Positions 17,833 through 27,547 are shown, counted from the first letter of the stretch. The stretch: 64,000 nucleotides of DNA from Emticicia sp. BO119 (GCF_013912375.1 NZ_JACETV010000015.1:1-64000), one strand, 5' to 3'. The notes: a model not told the origin generated them from the letters alone. Program-made: numbers and translations.

Positions 17833-18624
17833 TTATTTGCGTATCAAATGTAAGGCATTTTCAGTAGTTTGTTGTACTACTTCCTGAAAAGAAACCTGCT
17901 TTAATTCGGCTATTCTCCGGGCTACGAGCTCAATATAGGCTACTTCATTTCTTTTTCCTCTGTGTGGTACAGGTGCTAAGTATGGAGCATCGGTCTCCAA
18001 TACAATGTATTTTAAATCAACAGATGGCAGTACTTTATCCATGCCTCCATTTTTAAAGGTAACTACACCGCCGATTCCCAATAAAAAGTTCAGCCCGATC
18101 ACCCTTTGTGCTTCTTCTAAATTGCCCGAGAAACAATGGAAAATACCTCTTAAATCACTCCAGCCAAATTGCTCAATCAGTTCAATACATCTCACTATGG
18201 CATTTAGTTCGCCATTTTTTGAATTACGTGAATGAATACAGATAGGAAGATTATACTTCTTTGCCAGACGCAACTGAGCGATAAAGGCTTCCTCCTGCTG
18301 TGGTACAAAGTTTAAATCCCAGTAGAAATCTATTCCAATTTCTCCAATCATCGGGAATGGCCTCAAATGACTTCTGCTGAGTAAGTTTTCAACAATATAC
18401 AGCTCCTGCTCATAGTTTTCTTTAATATAACATGGGTGAACCCCTATCATAGGAAGACAAACATCCGGATATTGATTTTCCAATGCCAGCATGCCATTAA
18501 TAGTTTCATGGTCGCAGTTGGGCATCCAGATTTGTTTTACCCCTGCGTCAAATGCTCTTTTGAGCATGTCATCTCTGTCTTCATCAAACTGGTCGTCGTA
18601 AATATGTGCGTGGGTTTCTATCAT
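17833..18624 (-). CDS. TatD-family metal-dependent hydrolase (DNase)
   Basis: A 263-residue TIM-barrel hydrolase. Metal ligands are visible as ETHAHIYD (residues 3-10), IGEIGIDFYWD (Glu near 94), PICIHSRNS (His near 131), IFHCFSGN (His near 163) and ETDAPYLAP (Asp near 212). The PHRGKRNEVAYI segment closes the active site. TatD enzymes are 3'-5' exonucleases acting on single-stranded or damaged DNA. It is the first gene of a likely two-gene unit with the EamA transporter. Confidence 0.92.
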   Translation of the reverse strand: MIETHAHIYDDQFDEDRDDMLKRAFDAGVKQIWMPNCDHETINGMLALENQYPDVCLPMIGVHPCYIKENYEQELYIVENLLSRSHLRPFPMIGEIGIDFYWDLNFVPQQEEAFIAQLRLAKKYNLPICIHSRNSKNGELNAIVRCIELIEQFGWSDLRGIFHCFSGNLEEAQRVIGLNFLLGIGGVVTFKNGGMDKVLPSVDLKYIVLETDAPYLAPVPHRGKRNEVAYIELVARRIAELKQVSFQEVVQQTTENALHLIRK

Positions 18625-18674
18625 TTAATAATCATTTTTTTACAAAATTACACCGTTAAAATTGCAAACAATAG

Positions 18675-18682
18675 TACTTTTG
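18675..18682 (+). promoter_or_regulatory. candidate -7 element (TACTTTTG)
   Basis: An exact TAnnTTTG match 41 bases before the glycosyltransferase start, in the divergent gap with TatD. No strong -33 element is seen. Confidence 0.4.
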
Positions 18683-18723
18683 AAAAATCAAAAAATTGAA
18701 CAAATAGTTTCAAACCATATTCG

Positions 18724-19473
18724 ATGAATCTTTCAGTAGCAATTACAACCTTTAATAATACCCGAACAATAAGACAAGTCTTAGAAGCAGTAGCAGGCTG
18801 GGCCAACGAGATAGTAGTATTAGACAGCGGCAGTACTGACGGTACATTAGAGATTGCTAAAGAATTTGGGTGTCAGATTTATTATCGTAAGTTCGAAGGT
18901 TATGGTGCACAAAAACATCATGCGGCTACACATGCCAGAAACGATTGGGTTTTAGTGGTAGATTCAGATGAAGTAGTAACTAAAGAATTGAGAGATGAAA
19001 TTGATGCTTCATTAGCAACAAATACTGAGTACCGTGGTTATATGGTGCCAAGCACAATTGTATTTTTAGGAAAAATACTGCATTATGGGAGAGAGTATAA
19101 AATGCCTCGCTTACGTCTATTCAATAAGAAATACGGCAATTTTAATCTGAAAGATATTCACGAAGAGGTAGAATTAGATGGGAAAGTAAAAACTCTGGAA
19201 AATCATGTTTTGCATTATAGCTATGCTGATGTAACCGATTGCTTTCAGAAGGTAAACAGTTATTCTTCCAGAATGGCTTTACAATTGCATGAAAAGGGCA
19301 AACGCGCATCTGTTCTGAAAATTGTTACCAAATTTCCGATTACTTTCTTTGTTGAATACTTTATAAGGTTGAATTTTCTTAATGGTTACAGAGGCTTTGT
19401 GTGGGCATTTGCGCAGACAGTATATGCTACTTTGAAGTATATTAAAATGAGAGAATTGCAACAGAAAAACTAA
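18724..19473 (+). CDS. family 2 glycosyltransferase (WaaE/LgtF-like)
   Basis: A 249-residue GT-A fold enzyme. The N-terminus has LSVAITTFNNTRTIRQVL, then VVLDSGSTDGTLEIAKEFG, an AQKHHAATHARNDWVL segment and the DxD-type VVDSDE (about 80-85). The layout matches the beta-1,4-glucosyltransferases that extend the inner core of lipopolysaccharide (KdtX/WaaE). The C-terminal third has a hydrophobic segment (FPITFFVEYFIRL) that could associate with the membrane. It is probably involved in lipid A-core or another surface glycan, but the exact linkage is not known. Confidence 0.88.
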   Translation: MNLSVAITTFNNTRTIRQVLEAVAGWANEIVVLDSGSTDGTLEIAKEFGCQIYYRKFEGYGAQKHHAATHARNDWVLVVDSDEVVTKELRDEIDASLATNTEYRGYMVPSTIVFLGKILHYGREYKMPRLRLFNKKYGNFNLKDIHEEVELDGKVKTLENHVLHYSYADVTDCFQKVNSYSSRMALQLHEKGKRASVLKIVTKFPITFFVEYFIRLNFLNGYRGFVWAFAQTVYATLKYIKMRELQQKN

Positions 19474-19560
19474 ATATTAGAGTACCTAAATTGTAAAAAA
19501 CCTTGGAATAAGGATTTTCAGCGTTGAAGAGAAAAGATGTTAATAAAATAGAGTAAGTTA

Positions 19561-20052
19561 ATGGAATCATTTTATAACTATCCTATAGTTGAGGGTGTTG
19601 GCATTGGTGGAATAAAAATTGGAGAGAAAATGGATGCTTCAAATGAAATATTCCCGTTTCTTAAAAAAGTGCACAAAGAAAGTGATAAAATCAGTTTAAT
19701 ATATACTTATAATGATATCATTACAATATACTGCAAAAAAGACACTAAACTGATTTATAAGATTAATGTACAAAAAGGCTATTTAGGCAAGTTCAAAAAC
19801 TTAATAGGTATTGGTGATATATTTTATGATTTAATCAGTTTAAAGACAGAATTACTTTTTGATGACTTTGATTATGTATTTTACTTAGAGAATTATAGAG
19901 GAATTTGTTTTGAATCGAATAGTATTGATGTGTCTTCTATTGATTTGAAAATCTTAAAAATTGATTTTATTACGGTTTACGATAGGACTTTAGATACTGA
20001 TGAGTCTATAGATAATTTAGTTACTGTATCTACAAGTAATCTATTTAATTAG
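19561..20052 (+). CDS. hypothetical protein
   Basis: A 163-residue acidic protein without signal peptide or membrane helix. It starts MESFYNYPIVEGVGIGGIKI, then alternates short beta-like strands rich in Ile and Tyr with acidic turns. I recognise no family. The GIGGIKIGE segment followed by a strand-rich body resembles small immunity-type proteins, but I would not rely on that. Its codons are more A+T-rich than those of neighbours, which could mean recent acquisition. It stands between a glycosyltransferase and a phosphoesterase gene with 87 and 42 base gaps. Confidence 0.6.
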   Translation: MESFYNYPIVEGVGIGGIKIGEKMDASNEIFPFLKKVHKESDKISLIYTYNDIITIYCKKDTKLIYKINVQKGYLGKFKNLIGIGDIFYDLISLKTELLFDDFDYVFYLENYRGICFESNSIDVSSIDLKILKIDFITVYDRTLDTDESIDNLVTVSTSNLFN

Positions 20053-20094
20053 CTCCGAACACTTCTATAATTACTCTGAAAATCTTCTTATTAT

Positions 20095-20607
20095 ATGACT
20101 ACCATCGGGCTTATATCAGACACTCATGGCTATTTAGACGAACAGGTTTTTGAGCATTTCAAAGATTGTGATGAGCTTTGGCATGCAGGTGATGTGGGTT
20201 CGGTAAAAATCATTGAGCAATTGCAGGCTTTTAAACCCACCCGATTTGTATTTGGGAATATTGATTCAAAAGAAATCCAATGGCAATTGCCCGAGCACCA
20301 GTTTTTTACACTCGAAAACTTTAACATCTGGATGACTCATATCGGTGGCGCACCTCCCAAGTATAATCCGGCAGTAAAGAAAAAATTCAAGGAGCAGATA
20401 CCTGATATTTTCGTTTGTGGGCATTCACATATCCTGCGTGTATTGAGAGATGAGAAAATGAATAATATGATGTATATGAACCCGGGAGCTGCCGGTAATG
20501 AGGGCTTTCACAAAGTAAAAACTTTATTAAAATTTACTTTAGATAATCGAAAAATGTCTAACTTAGGGGTGATAGAGTTAGGGAAGAGAGGTGCAATAAC
20601 TCGTTGA
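20095..20607 (+). CDS. YfcE/MJ0936-type metallophosphoesterase
   Basis: A 170-residue calcineurin-like phosphoesterase. Metal-binding motifs are GLISDTHGYLD (residues 4-14), ELWHAGDVGS, VFGNIDSKE, WMTHIGG and VCGHSHILR, with NPGAAGNEG near the end. Members of this small group hydrolyse phosphodiesters in vitro; the cellular substrate is unclear. The next gene starts 16 bases after the stop, so the two are probably cotranscribed. Confidence 0.9.
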   Translation: MTTIGLISDTHGYLDEQVFEHFKDCDELWHAGDVGSVKIIEQLQAFKPTRFVFGNIDSKEIQWQLPEHQFFTLENFNIWMTHIGGAPPKYNPAVKKKFKEQIPDIFVCGHSHILRVLRDEKMNNMMYMNPGAAGNEGFHKVKTLLKFTLDNRKMSNLGVIELGKRGAITR

Positions 20608-20623
20608 TTTAAGATTAGCTATT

Positions 20624-22120
20624 ATGAAAAGCACAGATAAACGTTATTTACTGATTTTTACTTTTTTTTTACTACTACCTTTTTCAGTTTCTGCACAATT
20701 GGTACAAGGAAAAAGAATAGAGTTTGACCTGAATAGTAGTATGGACGAAGACCATCAATTGTTCTCTTTACAAGAAAATGGTGTATTACTATTTCATTCA
20801 ATAGAAGATGTGTACCGTCGGAAAATGACGATAGATTTCCATAAATATGATAGCACATTGACAGAACTATGGAAAGCCAGCTTTGTTCCTGAAGATGAAT
20901 TTTTATTGAACAAGACCTTTCAGAATGAGCGGTTTTTGTTTGTTCTATTCAAAAAGAGAGAAAGAACTGACATTCGGGTGTTAAGATTAGATTTAGAAAC
21001 AGGCGACAAAACCTACGTAGAAGGCAATTTGCTGACCAATATGGACATTGAGCATTTTACCGTTTTGCAAAGTAAGGCTTTTATTGGAGGCAAATATAAT
21101 GATCGCCCCGTGGTAGTGATGTTCAGTTTCTTCGATAAAACTTCTAAGGTTTTGCCAGAGATTCATGCCAATCATTTGATGATCAGTGAAATGGATGTAA
21201 GTGCCAGAAATGAAGTAGTATATGTAATGCTGAAAAACGAACGGAATTGCCAGTATATCATAAAAACGTATTCTTATGAAGGCAAACCACTCAATTCGGT
21301 AGGCTTAGGAGATAAACAAAGAACACCTATTTCGGGCAAAATACTGAATATGGATAATGGAACGCCTTTGTTGCTGGGCAATTATGCCGAGGGGTGTTCT
21401 CCACTTTCTATTGGTATCTATATGCAGAATCTATCTAATGATTCAAAAATACAATATATAGATTTTTCTGATTTACAGAATTTCTTCAGTTTTATGACCC
21501 CGAAGAAAGAAGAAAAAATAAAAGAGAAAATAAGGCTTAAAAAAGAAAGGGGAAAGGAAGTGAAGCTAAGAAACAGATTATTGTTGCACGATATAGTAAG
21601 CACCCCGGAAGGCTGGATATTAATTGCAGAAGTGTTTTACCCTGAATATAAGGCACCTGCCAATAATGGTTTTAGTAATTGGCGGAGCTACCGTATTGGC
21701 AACGATACCTACAATAATTTTCGCTATACTCATGCTATTCTTTGTGGTTTTGATCATAATGGAAAATTATTGTGGGATAATAGTATTTCACTTAAAGATG
21801 TTCAGGGTAGTGAATTAAGTCCTAAAGTACAGATTACCCGACAGGAAGATTTTCATATTCTGGCTTATCCTGATGAAGATCTGATTAAAGCAGTAGTTGT
21901 AAATAAAGATGAGAAGATAAAAGATCTGGAAAGTTTTGATTTAAAAACCAATTCAGATAAAGAAAAAATTACAGATACTGACCGCACAAATCTGATTGCG
22001 TGGTATGGACAGAGTTTTTTAGCTTATGGCTATCAGAGCATCAGAAAAGATAATTTAACAAGCCGCGAGGTCTTTTCTATCAGTAAGCTTACTTATACCC
22101 TTAAAAACGGAAAACAATAA
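20624..22120 (+). CDS. exported protein of unknown function
   Basis: A 498-residue protein with a Sec signal peptide (residues 1-25, ending VSAQ). The remainder is rich in beta strands with several repeated patterns of the type hydrophobic strand-Gly-Asn-hydrophobic strand (IGGKYNDRPVVVMF, LLGNYAEGCSPLSI), consistent with a beta-propeller or beta-sandwich, but I cannot name a family. A very basic Lys/Glu segment (about 290-315, KKEEKIKEKIRLKKERGKE) interrupts it. It follows the YfcE-like gene by 16 bases. It converges with the ApbE gene; only four bases separate their stops. Confidence 0.7.
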   Translation: MKSTDKRYLLIFTFFLLLPFSVSAQLVQGKRIEFDLNSSMDEDHQLFSLQENGVLLFHSIEDVYRRKMTIDFHKYDSTLTELWKASFVPEDEFLLNKTFQNERFLFVLFKKRERTDIRVLRLDLETGDKTYVEGNLLTNMDIEHFTVLQSKAFIGGKYNDRPVVVMFSFFDKTSKVLPEIHANHLMISEMDVSARNEVVYVMLKNERNCQYIIKTYSYEGKPLNSVGLGDKQRTPISGKILNMDNGTPLLLGNYAEGCSPLSIGIYMQNLSNDSKIQYIDFSDLQNFFSFMTPKKEEKIKEKIRLKKERGKEVKLRNRLLLHDIVSTPEGWILIAEVFYPEYKAPANNGFSNWRSYRIGNDTYNNFRYTHAILCGFDHNGKLLWDNSISLKDVQGSELSPKVQITRQEDFHILAYPDEDLIKAVVVNKDEKIKDLESFDLKTNSDKEKITDTDRTNLIAWYGQSFLAYGYQSIRKDNLTSREVFSISKLTYTLKNGKQ

Positions 22121-22124
22121 CCTG

Positions 22125-23045
22125 TCAGAGTGCTATAGCTTTCATTTTCTTAAGCAATACCATACCTTTTTTCTTATCCATTAGATATATCGCTTTTGAT
22201 AACCATTCTGAACTCGTACCATCTTTACTGATAATAGTTACCTGTTTCATTTCAGTAGTGCCTATACCTGTCTTTGGGTCTATGATGTGTGAGTATTTTT
22301 TCTCGTTTATTTCCACAAACTGATACATATCTCCAGAGGTCGACACGCCGCAATTTTTCAGGTAATAGTCTTTTGCATTGATAATAACTTTCCATCCTTT
22401 TTCTTGATGAGGCGGATTTGAAATAACAATATTTCCACCGGCCTCAATCATGGCCGAGGTTATACCATTTTCTTGAAGTGTTTTCATCATTTCATCTTCC
22501 GCATAGCCTTTGCCAATTCCTCCGAAATCAATTCGCATTCCTTTCTTCTTTAGCATAACAGATTGTGTGTTAGTAGCAAGAGCAATATTATCTATACCAA
22601 CTTTTGCCCTTGCTTCAGCAATCTGGGTCTCAGAAGGCAATTGTTTCTGGCGTTTCATGCGTCGCCACAGCTGTGTCATAGGGCCAATCGTAATATCAAA
22701 GTTATTGTCAGACATACGAGCTCCTTTAATAGATTCCTTAATAATTTTCCATAAATCATTGCTCACTTTTATATAAGTTTCTGTACCTGATGTTCGGCAC
22801 AAACGATTAATCTCACTATCCTCCCGATAATCGCTCAATATCATATTTAAAGTATCTAAACGAACAAATGCTTTCTGTGAGGCAGCTGATGCAGTGGCAG
22901 AATCAGGCGCATATAGCATAATTCTGAATTGTGTACCCATTTGTAGATGTGTAAATTCATAGTAAGTCTGTGAATAGGTATAATGGCAAAAAAAGAGGAA
23001 TAAGCCTAAAAAGCTATTCCTCCTGTTCAAGATTTTTTTTAACAT
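22125..23045 (-). CDS. apbE: FAD:protein FMN transferase
   Basis: A 306-residue ApbE family enzyme, which attaches FMN to Thr residues of exported redox proteins (for example NqrB, NqrC or RnfG). An N-terminal signal sequence (about 1-26, ending TYSQ) points to the periplasm. Typical motifs are HLQMGTQFRI, LSDYREDSEINRLC, FDITIGPMTQLWRRM, DFGGIGKGYAEDEM, MIEAGGNI and CGVSTSGDMYQ ... YSHIIDPKTG. It ends slightly short of the family C-terminus. It lies six bases after a small exported protein on the same strand, so the two are cotranscribed. Confidence 0.9.
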   Translation of the reverse strand: MLKKILNRRNSFLGLFLFFCHYTYSQTYYEFTHLQMGTQFRIMLYAPDSATASAASQKAFVRLDTLNMILSDYREDSEINRLCRTSGTETYIKVSNDLWKIIKESIKGARMSDNNFDITIGPMTQLWRRMKRQKQLPSETQIAEARAKVGIDNIALATNTQSVMLKKKGMRIDFGGIGKGYAEDEMMKTLQENGITSAMIEAGGNIVISNPPHQEKGWKVIINAKDYYLKNCGVSTSGDMYQFVEINEKKYSHIIDPKTGIGTTEMKQVTIISKDGTSSEWLSKAIYLMDKKKGMVLLKKMKAIAL

Positions 23046-23051
23046 ATATGC

Positions 23052-23750
23052 TTACTTAATTTCAAATAAAGCATCCGCTAAATTAGTATTTGCTTCAATT
23101 TTAGAGGCAGATAGAGCCAGTTGCATCATGCCCATATCCTGATTTAGTTTGTGCGCAAATTTTACACCGTTTACCTCTTTGTAATCAGTGAAATCAGAAG
23201 TAATCGTTTGTGAACCCATCGGAGTTTCAGCCGTGATGACCTGACGAATTTTCAATCCTGTTGCAGCATCATAATATTCAGTCATTTTTACACTTCCAAT
23301 AGCCACATCAATTTTATGAGCATCAGTAGCATTTACTTTTTCTTTTCCGGCATAGGTTAATTTTGCACCCATTGCTGCATATTCTGACTCTGGTACAATA
23401 ACAGCTTGCATCGCAACAGCTTTTACTTTTTCAGGGTCTGTAATATCTTCTGAGCCTTGCATACCACTTGCACGGACTTTCGTGCCGTCGCATACCTGTT
23501 TTTGTACTTCTCCCATACCGGTTACATTTACAGCCTGTATGAACTTATTAGGAGATTTTTTCTGTATTACAACCTCTAAGTTTGCTCCTTGTACTTCTCC
23601 TGTAAAGGTCATGGTTAAATCTTTTATTTTTGATATAGCATCTTTACCACCAATAGCCGTAACATAGTTATTGATTACTTCTTCAGCCGTTTGTGCAAAA
23701 GATATTGTGCTTAGAAGAAATGCCGATACAAAAAGACTAATTTTTTTCAT
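23052..23750 (-). CDS. exported LolA-like/outer membrane lipoprotein-sorting-like protein
   Basis: A 232-residue protein with a Sec signal (1-20, ending SFAQ). The start of the mature part, TAEEVINNYVTAIGG, is typical of a family of Bacteroidota exported proteins with a LolA/LolB-like half-barrel, also seen as the last domain of some M16 peptidases. Later features are GKEKVNATDAHKIDVAIGS and YYDAATGLKIRQV, then FTDYKEVNGVKFAHKL. It probably binds a hydrophobic ligand; function unknown. It precedes apbE by six bases. Confidence 0.75.
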   Translation of the reverse strand: MKKISLFVSAFLLSTISFAQTAEEVINNYVTAIGGKDAISKIKDLTMTFTGEVQGANLEVVIQKKSPNKFIQAVNVTGMGEVQKQVCDGTKVRASGMQGSEDITDPEKVKAVAMQAVIVPESEYAAMGAKLTYAGKEKVNATDAHKIDVAIGSVKMTEYYDAATGLKIRQVITAETPMGSQTITSDFTDYKEVNGVKFAHKLNQDMGMMQLALSASKIEANTNLADALFEIK

Positions 23751-23904
23751 CGATTGATTAAGTTAATGTTTAAAACTGTCGTAAAGGTGTAAAAGGATTT
23801 GAAAGTTTCCTAATATTTTTAGGATAATTGGACTTTTGCAATGAATTGTGGTATATTAAACGAGGTTTACTCATTTAATATTTCAAATACCTCAGAATCA
23901 TTAT

Positions 23905-23912
23905 TATTTTTG
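23905..23912 (+). promoter_or_regulatory. candidate -7 element next to the start codon
   Basis: TATTTTTG matches TAnnTTTG exactly and ends only five bases before the ATG at 23918. If used, the transcript would be leaderless or nearly so. Confidence 0.35.
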
Positions 23913-23917
23913 GTAAT

Positions 23918-24232
23918 ATGATTATAATAAAAGGCATTCCTTTCAGAAAAATAAATGGTATTACGCTCTTTCCATTTATCATTGTGAGACCTAAAAAACC
24001 CAATGATGTATTGTTAAATCATGAGCGGATTCATATCTGGCAGCAATTAGAACTTTTGATAATACCATTTTATATCTGGTATGTAGCCGAGTGGTTGTAT
24101 CACTATGCACAATGCAGGCAATGGTGGGTTGCCTACAGAAGAATAAGTTTTGAGAAAGAAGCCTATCTGAATGAAGCAGATCTGAACTATCTGAAAAAAA
24201 GGAAACTGTGGGCTTTCCTGAAATATAGATAG
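23918..24232 (+). CDS. small HExxH-motif protein, membrane-associated
   Basis: A 104-residue protein with a central NHERIHIWQQ (His38-Glu39-x-x-His42), which has the HExxH form of zinc metallopeptidases. It is followed by a hydrophobic stretch (LLIIPFYIWYVAEWLYHY) and a FEKEAY segment that could supply a third Glu ligand. This pattern is seen in short uncharacterised Bacteroidota proteins; activity is not established. It is basic at the C-terminus. It is convergent with the mpl gene (34 bases between stops). Confidence 0.7.
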   Translation: MIIIKGIPFRKINGITLFPFIIVRPKKPNDVLLNHERIHIWQQLELLIIPFYIWYVAEWLYHYAQCRQWWVAYRRISFEKEAYLNEADLNYLKKRKLWAFLKYR

Positions 24233-24265
24233 GGGAAGCCAAAAGCTACCCCTATCATAGAGCTG

Positions 24266-25738
24266 TTATTCGTTATTAAATACTTTCTTGAATTGAGTAA
24301 GCAAACCAGACCACGAATTATCTTCTTTCTGTTCTGAGATTACTTTTACCTTCGGAAACTCCTCTTTTACCTCTTTTTCTAAAATTCTTTTGGCCAATTC
24401 AGGTAAAACCAAACCGCCAAATGTGCCTGATGACATCATCAGAAGATTTGTCTGAAACCAGTTTTGTTCCAACAGAAAATCAACAATTTGCTCTCTTTCT
24501 GTAAATACCAACAATTTATCATCTCCAAAAGCTTTTTTGATTTCATCTGGCGAAATAGGAGGCATACGTCTCATTTCGAGCGTGTGAGGAGAGTAAAAAA
24601 CCACAGCCGTGTCGGCATCATCCATCGTACCTTCATACTGTGGTAGAAAATCTTTATTCAAACTGCTGAATGTATGCAATTCATAACACGCAATTAACCG
24701 ACGGCTATTATAAAGCGATTTGGTAGCATTGGTTGTTGCTTTTAATTTTGATGGAGCATGTGCAAAATCTCTGAATATCAATGTATTAGCATTTTCGCCT
24801 AATTTTTCAAGGCGTTTTGAGGCTCCTTTGAAGTGTTTAATGGCTTCATAAAACTCTTCGTCAGTTATTCCCAAACGATCAAGGATAATCTTGGCACCGT
24901 TCAGATTTTTCATATTATGTTCACCAAAAATCTCAAGAGGTACCTCTGTTTTGCCTACCAGCAATATGCACTTGCCATTTTCTACTTTATAAGGGTGTGC
25001 TTTATAAGGGAATCTGCCTACATCAGGACGGTCTTTAGCACCAATTACTTTTACAATATCATCGGTTTCGTCATAGATGATGGCACCCGCTTTAGGCAGC
25101 CCGTCAGCCAACTCTTCAAAGGTCTGTACGTAGCTATCAAAAGTCTTGAATATGTTGAAGTGATCCCAGGCAATACCACTAATCAAGCACACATGTGGGT
25201 GATAAAACAAGAACTTCGATTTCAAATGAACTTTTGATTCCGGGTATTCATCACCCTCGATAATAATGACAGGCGATTCATCATCAAGATTTACCATTAC
25301 ATCAAAACCTTCAATCTGAGCACCTACAAGGTAGTCAAATTTACGGTTATAGTATTTCAGCACAAACAAAATTATACTGGTAATACTTGTTTTACCGTGG
25401 CTTCCGGCAATTACCACACGCAATTTGTTAAGGCTTTGCTCATAAATATATTCCGGGAAGGAATAGACTTTTAATCCTAATTCCTGAGCTTTGGATAATT
25501 CAAGGTTATCAGCAAAAGCATGCATACCTAAAATAACAGCGTCTAAATCTTTGGTGATTTTTTCAGGAAACCACCCCAATTCCTCAGGTAAGATACCAGC
25601 CTCTGCCAATCGGCTTTTTGAGGGGTCATTTATTTCATCGTCTGAACCAGTTACGATATATCCTTTTTTATGAAGTGCAAGCGCCAGGTTGTGCATCACA
25701 GCGCCCCCTATAGCAATAAAGTGAATTTTTTGGCTCAT
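24266..25738 (-). CDS. mpl: Mpl-type UDP-N-acetylmuramate:tripeptide ligase
   Basis: A 490-residue Mur ligase, most like UDP-N-acetylmuramate:L-alanyl-gamma-D-glutamyl-meso-diaminopimelate ligase, which recycles murein tripeptide. The Rossmann-like N-terminal domain begins IHFIAIGGAVMHNLALAL (Mpl/MurC type). The ATP site is VIAGSHGKTSITSIIL (about 110-125). IIIEGDEYPESK and GIAWDHFNIF follow, and the C-terminal domain has FRDFAHAPSKLKATTNA. Mpl differs from MurC in the EGDEYP and DFAHAP forms seen here, so recycling rather than synthesis is preferred. Confidence 0.9.
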   Translation of the reverse strand: MSQKIHFIAIGGAVMHNLALALHKKGYIVTGSDDEINDPSKSRLAEAGILPEELGWFPEKITKDLDAVILGMHAFADNLELSKAQELGLKVYSFPEYIYEQSLNKLRVVIAGSHGKTSITSIILFVLKYYNRKFDYLVGAQIEGFDVMVNLDDESPVIIIEGDEYPESKVHLKSKFLFYHPHVCLISGIAWDHFNIFKTFDSYVQTFEELADGLPKAGAIIYDETDDIVKVIGAKDRPDVGRFPYKAHPYKVENGKCILLVGKTEVPLEIFGEHNMKNLNGAKIILDRLGITDEEFYEAIKHFKGASKRLEKLGENANTLIFRDFAHAPSKLKATTNATKSLYNSRRLIACYELHTFSSLNKDFLPQYEGTMDDADTAVVFYSPHTLEMRRMPPISPDEIKKAFGDDKLLVFTEREQIVDFLLEQNWFQTNLLMMSSGTFGGLVLPELAKRILEKEVKEEFPKVKVISEQKEDNSWSGLLTQFKKVFNNE

Positions 25739-26012
25739 TTATAACAAGAATTTCACAAACCCAAACGTTTCGTAAGTGGTTTATCTTTTGGGTTTTGTAT
25801 GATGATAGCAAATATTAATTAATAAAAATATCTGAACCACAGCCATAAAAACGGTGTTACAAATATCAGTTGCAAAGTTGTTAAAATTATATCACATTTG
25901 CACACAATTTTAAATAGAGATGGTCTTTCTTAGGTAAGAAACTATCCGGATTAAACTTGGTGGATTCAAAATAATTCCAAAACATTAAAAGTTTTATGCA
26001 TTTTACTTAGAG

Positions 26013-27497
26013 ATGAAACGTTACATAGACCTTATAGAACAAACCTTTGAGTTTCCGACCCGGGAATTCGGTGTTGACGAAGCACACACACTTATGTTTA
26101 ATAATGTTCCTTTAATGGATATTATTAAACAATACGGGACTCCACTAAAAATCAGCTATCTGCCGAAAATTTCAGAGCATGTCGAAAACGCAAAATTGCT
26201 TTTCAGAAATGCCATGAAAAAATACAATTATAAAGGAAGCTACACCTACTGTTATTGTACAAAGTCTTCACATTTCAGGTTTGTTATTGAAACAGCATTG
26301 AATAGTAATGTTCACCTCGAAACCTCATCCGCTTTTGATATTGATATTATCAGAGCTTTATATGAGGAAAGTAAAATTAACCAGAATACTTATATTATCT
26401 GCAATGGGTATAAACGTCCGAAATACCTGGAAGGAATTGCGGCTTTGCATAATGAAGGGTTTGTAAACTGTATTCCTATTTTAGACAATCTGAAAGAGAT
26501 TGATTATTACTTGCAAACCTCTACAGCCGAAACAGTAAACCTTGGCATTAGAATTGCAACAGATGAAGAACCAAACTTTGCCTTTTACACTTCTCGTTTA
26601 GGCGTAAGATATAACGATATAAACGAGTTATACAGAGAAAAAATAAAACCGAATCCAAGGTTTAAGCTGAAAATGCTCCATTTTTTCATTAATGCGGGTA
26701 TCAAAGACAATGCTTATTACTGGTCTGAGCTAACTCGTTTCATGTTTAAATACTGCGAAATGAAGAAGATGTGTCCCGATCTTGATTCAATTGATATTGG
26801 AGGAGGGCTTCCGATTCAGACCTCACTTGTATTTAATTATGATTACCAGGCAATGATTGACGAAATCATTGAGAACATCCAGTGGATTTGTAATAAAAAC
26901 AATGTACCTGTGCCACATATTTTTACAGAATTTGGTAGCTATACAGTAGGAGAGAGCGGTGCAGTAATTTATAAGGTAATTGACAAAAAACAGCAGAACG
27001 ATCGTGAGCTGTGGTATATGATAGATGGGTCCTTTATTACACAATTACCAGATTCGTGGGGTATTGGTCAGAAATATATCATGATGCCTGTTAATAACTG
27101 GGATAGCCCCTATGAGAAAGTAAATTTAGGCGGCCTGACATGTGATTCACAGGATTTTTATAATACTGAAGCTCATTCAGAAGACTTATATCTGCCTGTA
27201 TTTGATATTGAAAATGAAGACCAGTATATCGGATTTTTCCATACTGGGGCTTATCAGGAATCTTTGGGTGGATACGGAGGTATTCAACACTGCCTGATTC
27301 CGGCGCCACAGCATGTGCTGGTTAATTTAGATGCCGAGGGTAATATCACAACCGAGCTTTTTGCTGAAGAGCAGGATAGTAATTCGATGATGGAGATTTT
27401 AGGATATAAGTCTCAGAAAAAGAAAGAAACCCATACAATCCCTGGTAATGGTTCGGCAAAAAAGAATAAGAAAACGACAGAGGAAGCCTTAGCATAA
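26013..27497 (+). CDS. speA: PLP-dependent group III decarboxylase, probable biosynthetic arginine decarboxylase
   Basis: A 494-residue alanine-racemase-fold decarboxylase. The PLP lysine is in YCTKSSHFRFV (about residue 88). NVHLETSSAFDIDIIRALYE, GVRYNDI, HFFINAGI, SIDIGGGLPIQ and TEFGSYTVGESGA line the active site. The C-terminal barrel has LGGLTCDSQDF, the acidic substrate pocket, and FHTGAYQESLGG. The layout fits the shorter SpeA-like arginine decarboxylases of Cytophagales that feed agmatine to polyamine synthesis. A related diamino-acid decarboxylase cannot be ruled out from sequence alone. The upstream gap of 273 bases contains a TTG/TTTG pair (GTTGTT ... CACATTTG) that is close to a promoter. 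Confidence 0.72.
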   Translation: MKRYIDLIEQTFEFPTREFGVDEAHTLMFNNVPLMDIIKQYGTPLKISYLPKISEHVENAKLLFRNAMKKYNYKGSYTYCYCTKSSHFRFVIETALNSNVHLETSSAFDIDIIRALYEESKINQNTYIICNGYKRPKYLEGIAALHNEGFVNCIPILDNLKEIDYYLQTSTAETVNLGIRIATDEEPNFAFYTSRLGVRYNDINELYREKIKPNPRFKLKMLHFFINAGIKDNAYYWSELTRFMFKYCEMKKMCPDLDSIDIGGGLPIQTSLVFNYDYQAMIDEIIENIQWICNKNNVPVPHIFTEFGSYTVGESGAVIYKVIDKKQQNDRELWYMIDGSFITQLPDSWGIGQKYIMMPVNNWDSPYEKVNLGGLTCDSQDFYNTEAHSEDLYLPVFDIENEDQYIGFFHTGAYQESLGGYGGIQHCLIPAPQHVLVNLDAEGNITTELFAEEQDSNSMMEILGYKSQKKKETHTIPGNGSAKKNKKTTEEALA

Positions 27498-27547
27498 AAT
27501 AATCCAGGCAATAAAACGTTGTATAAAGAACCGAAAATTATATTTTA

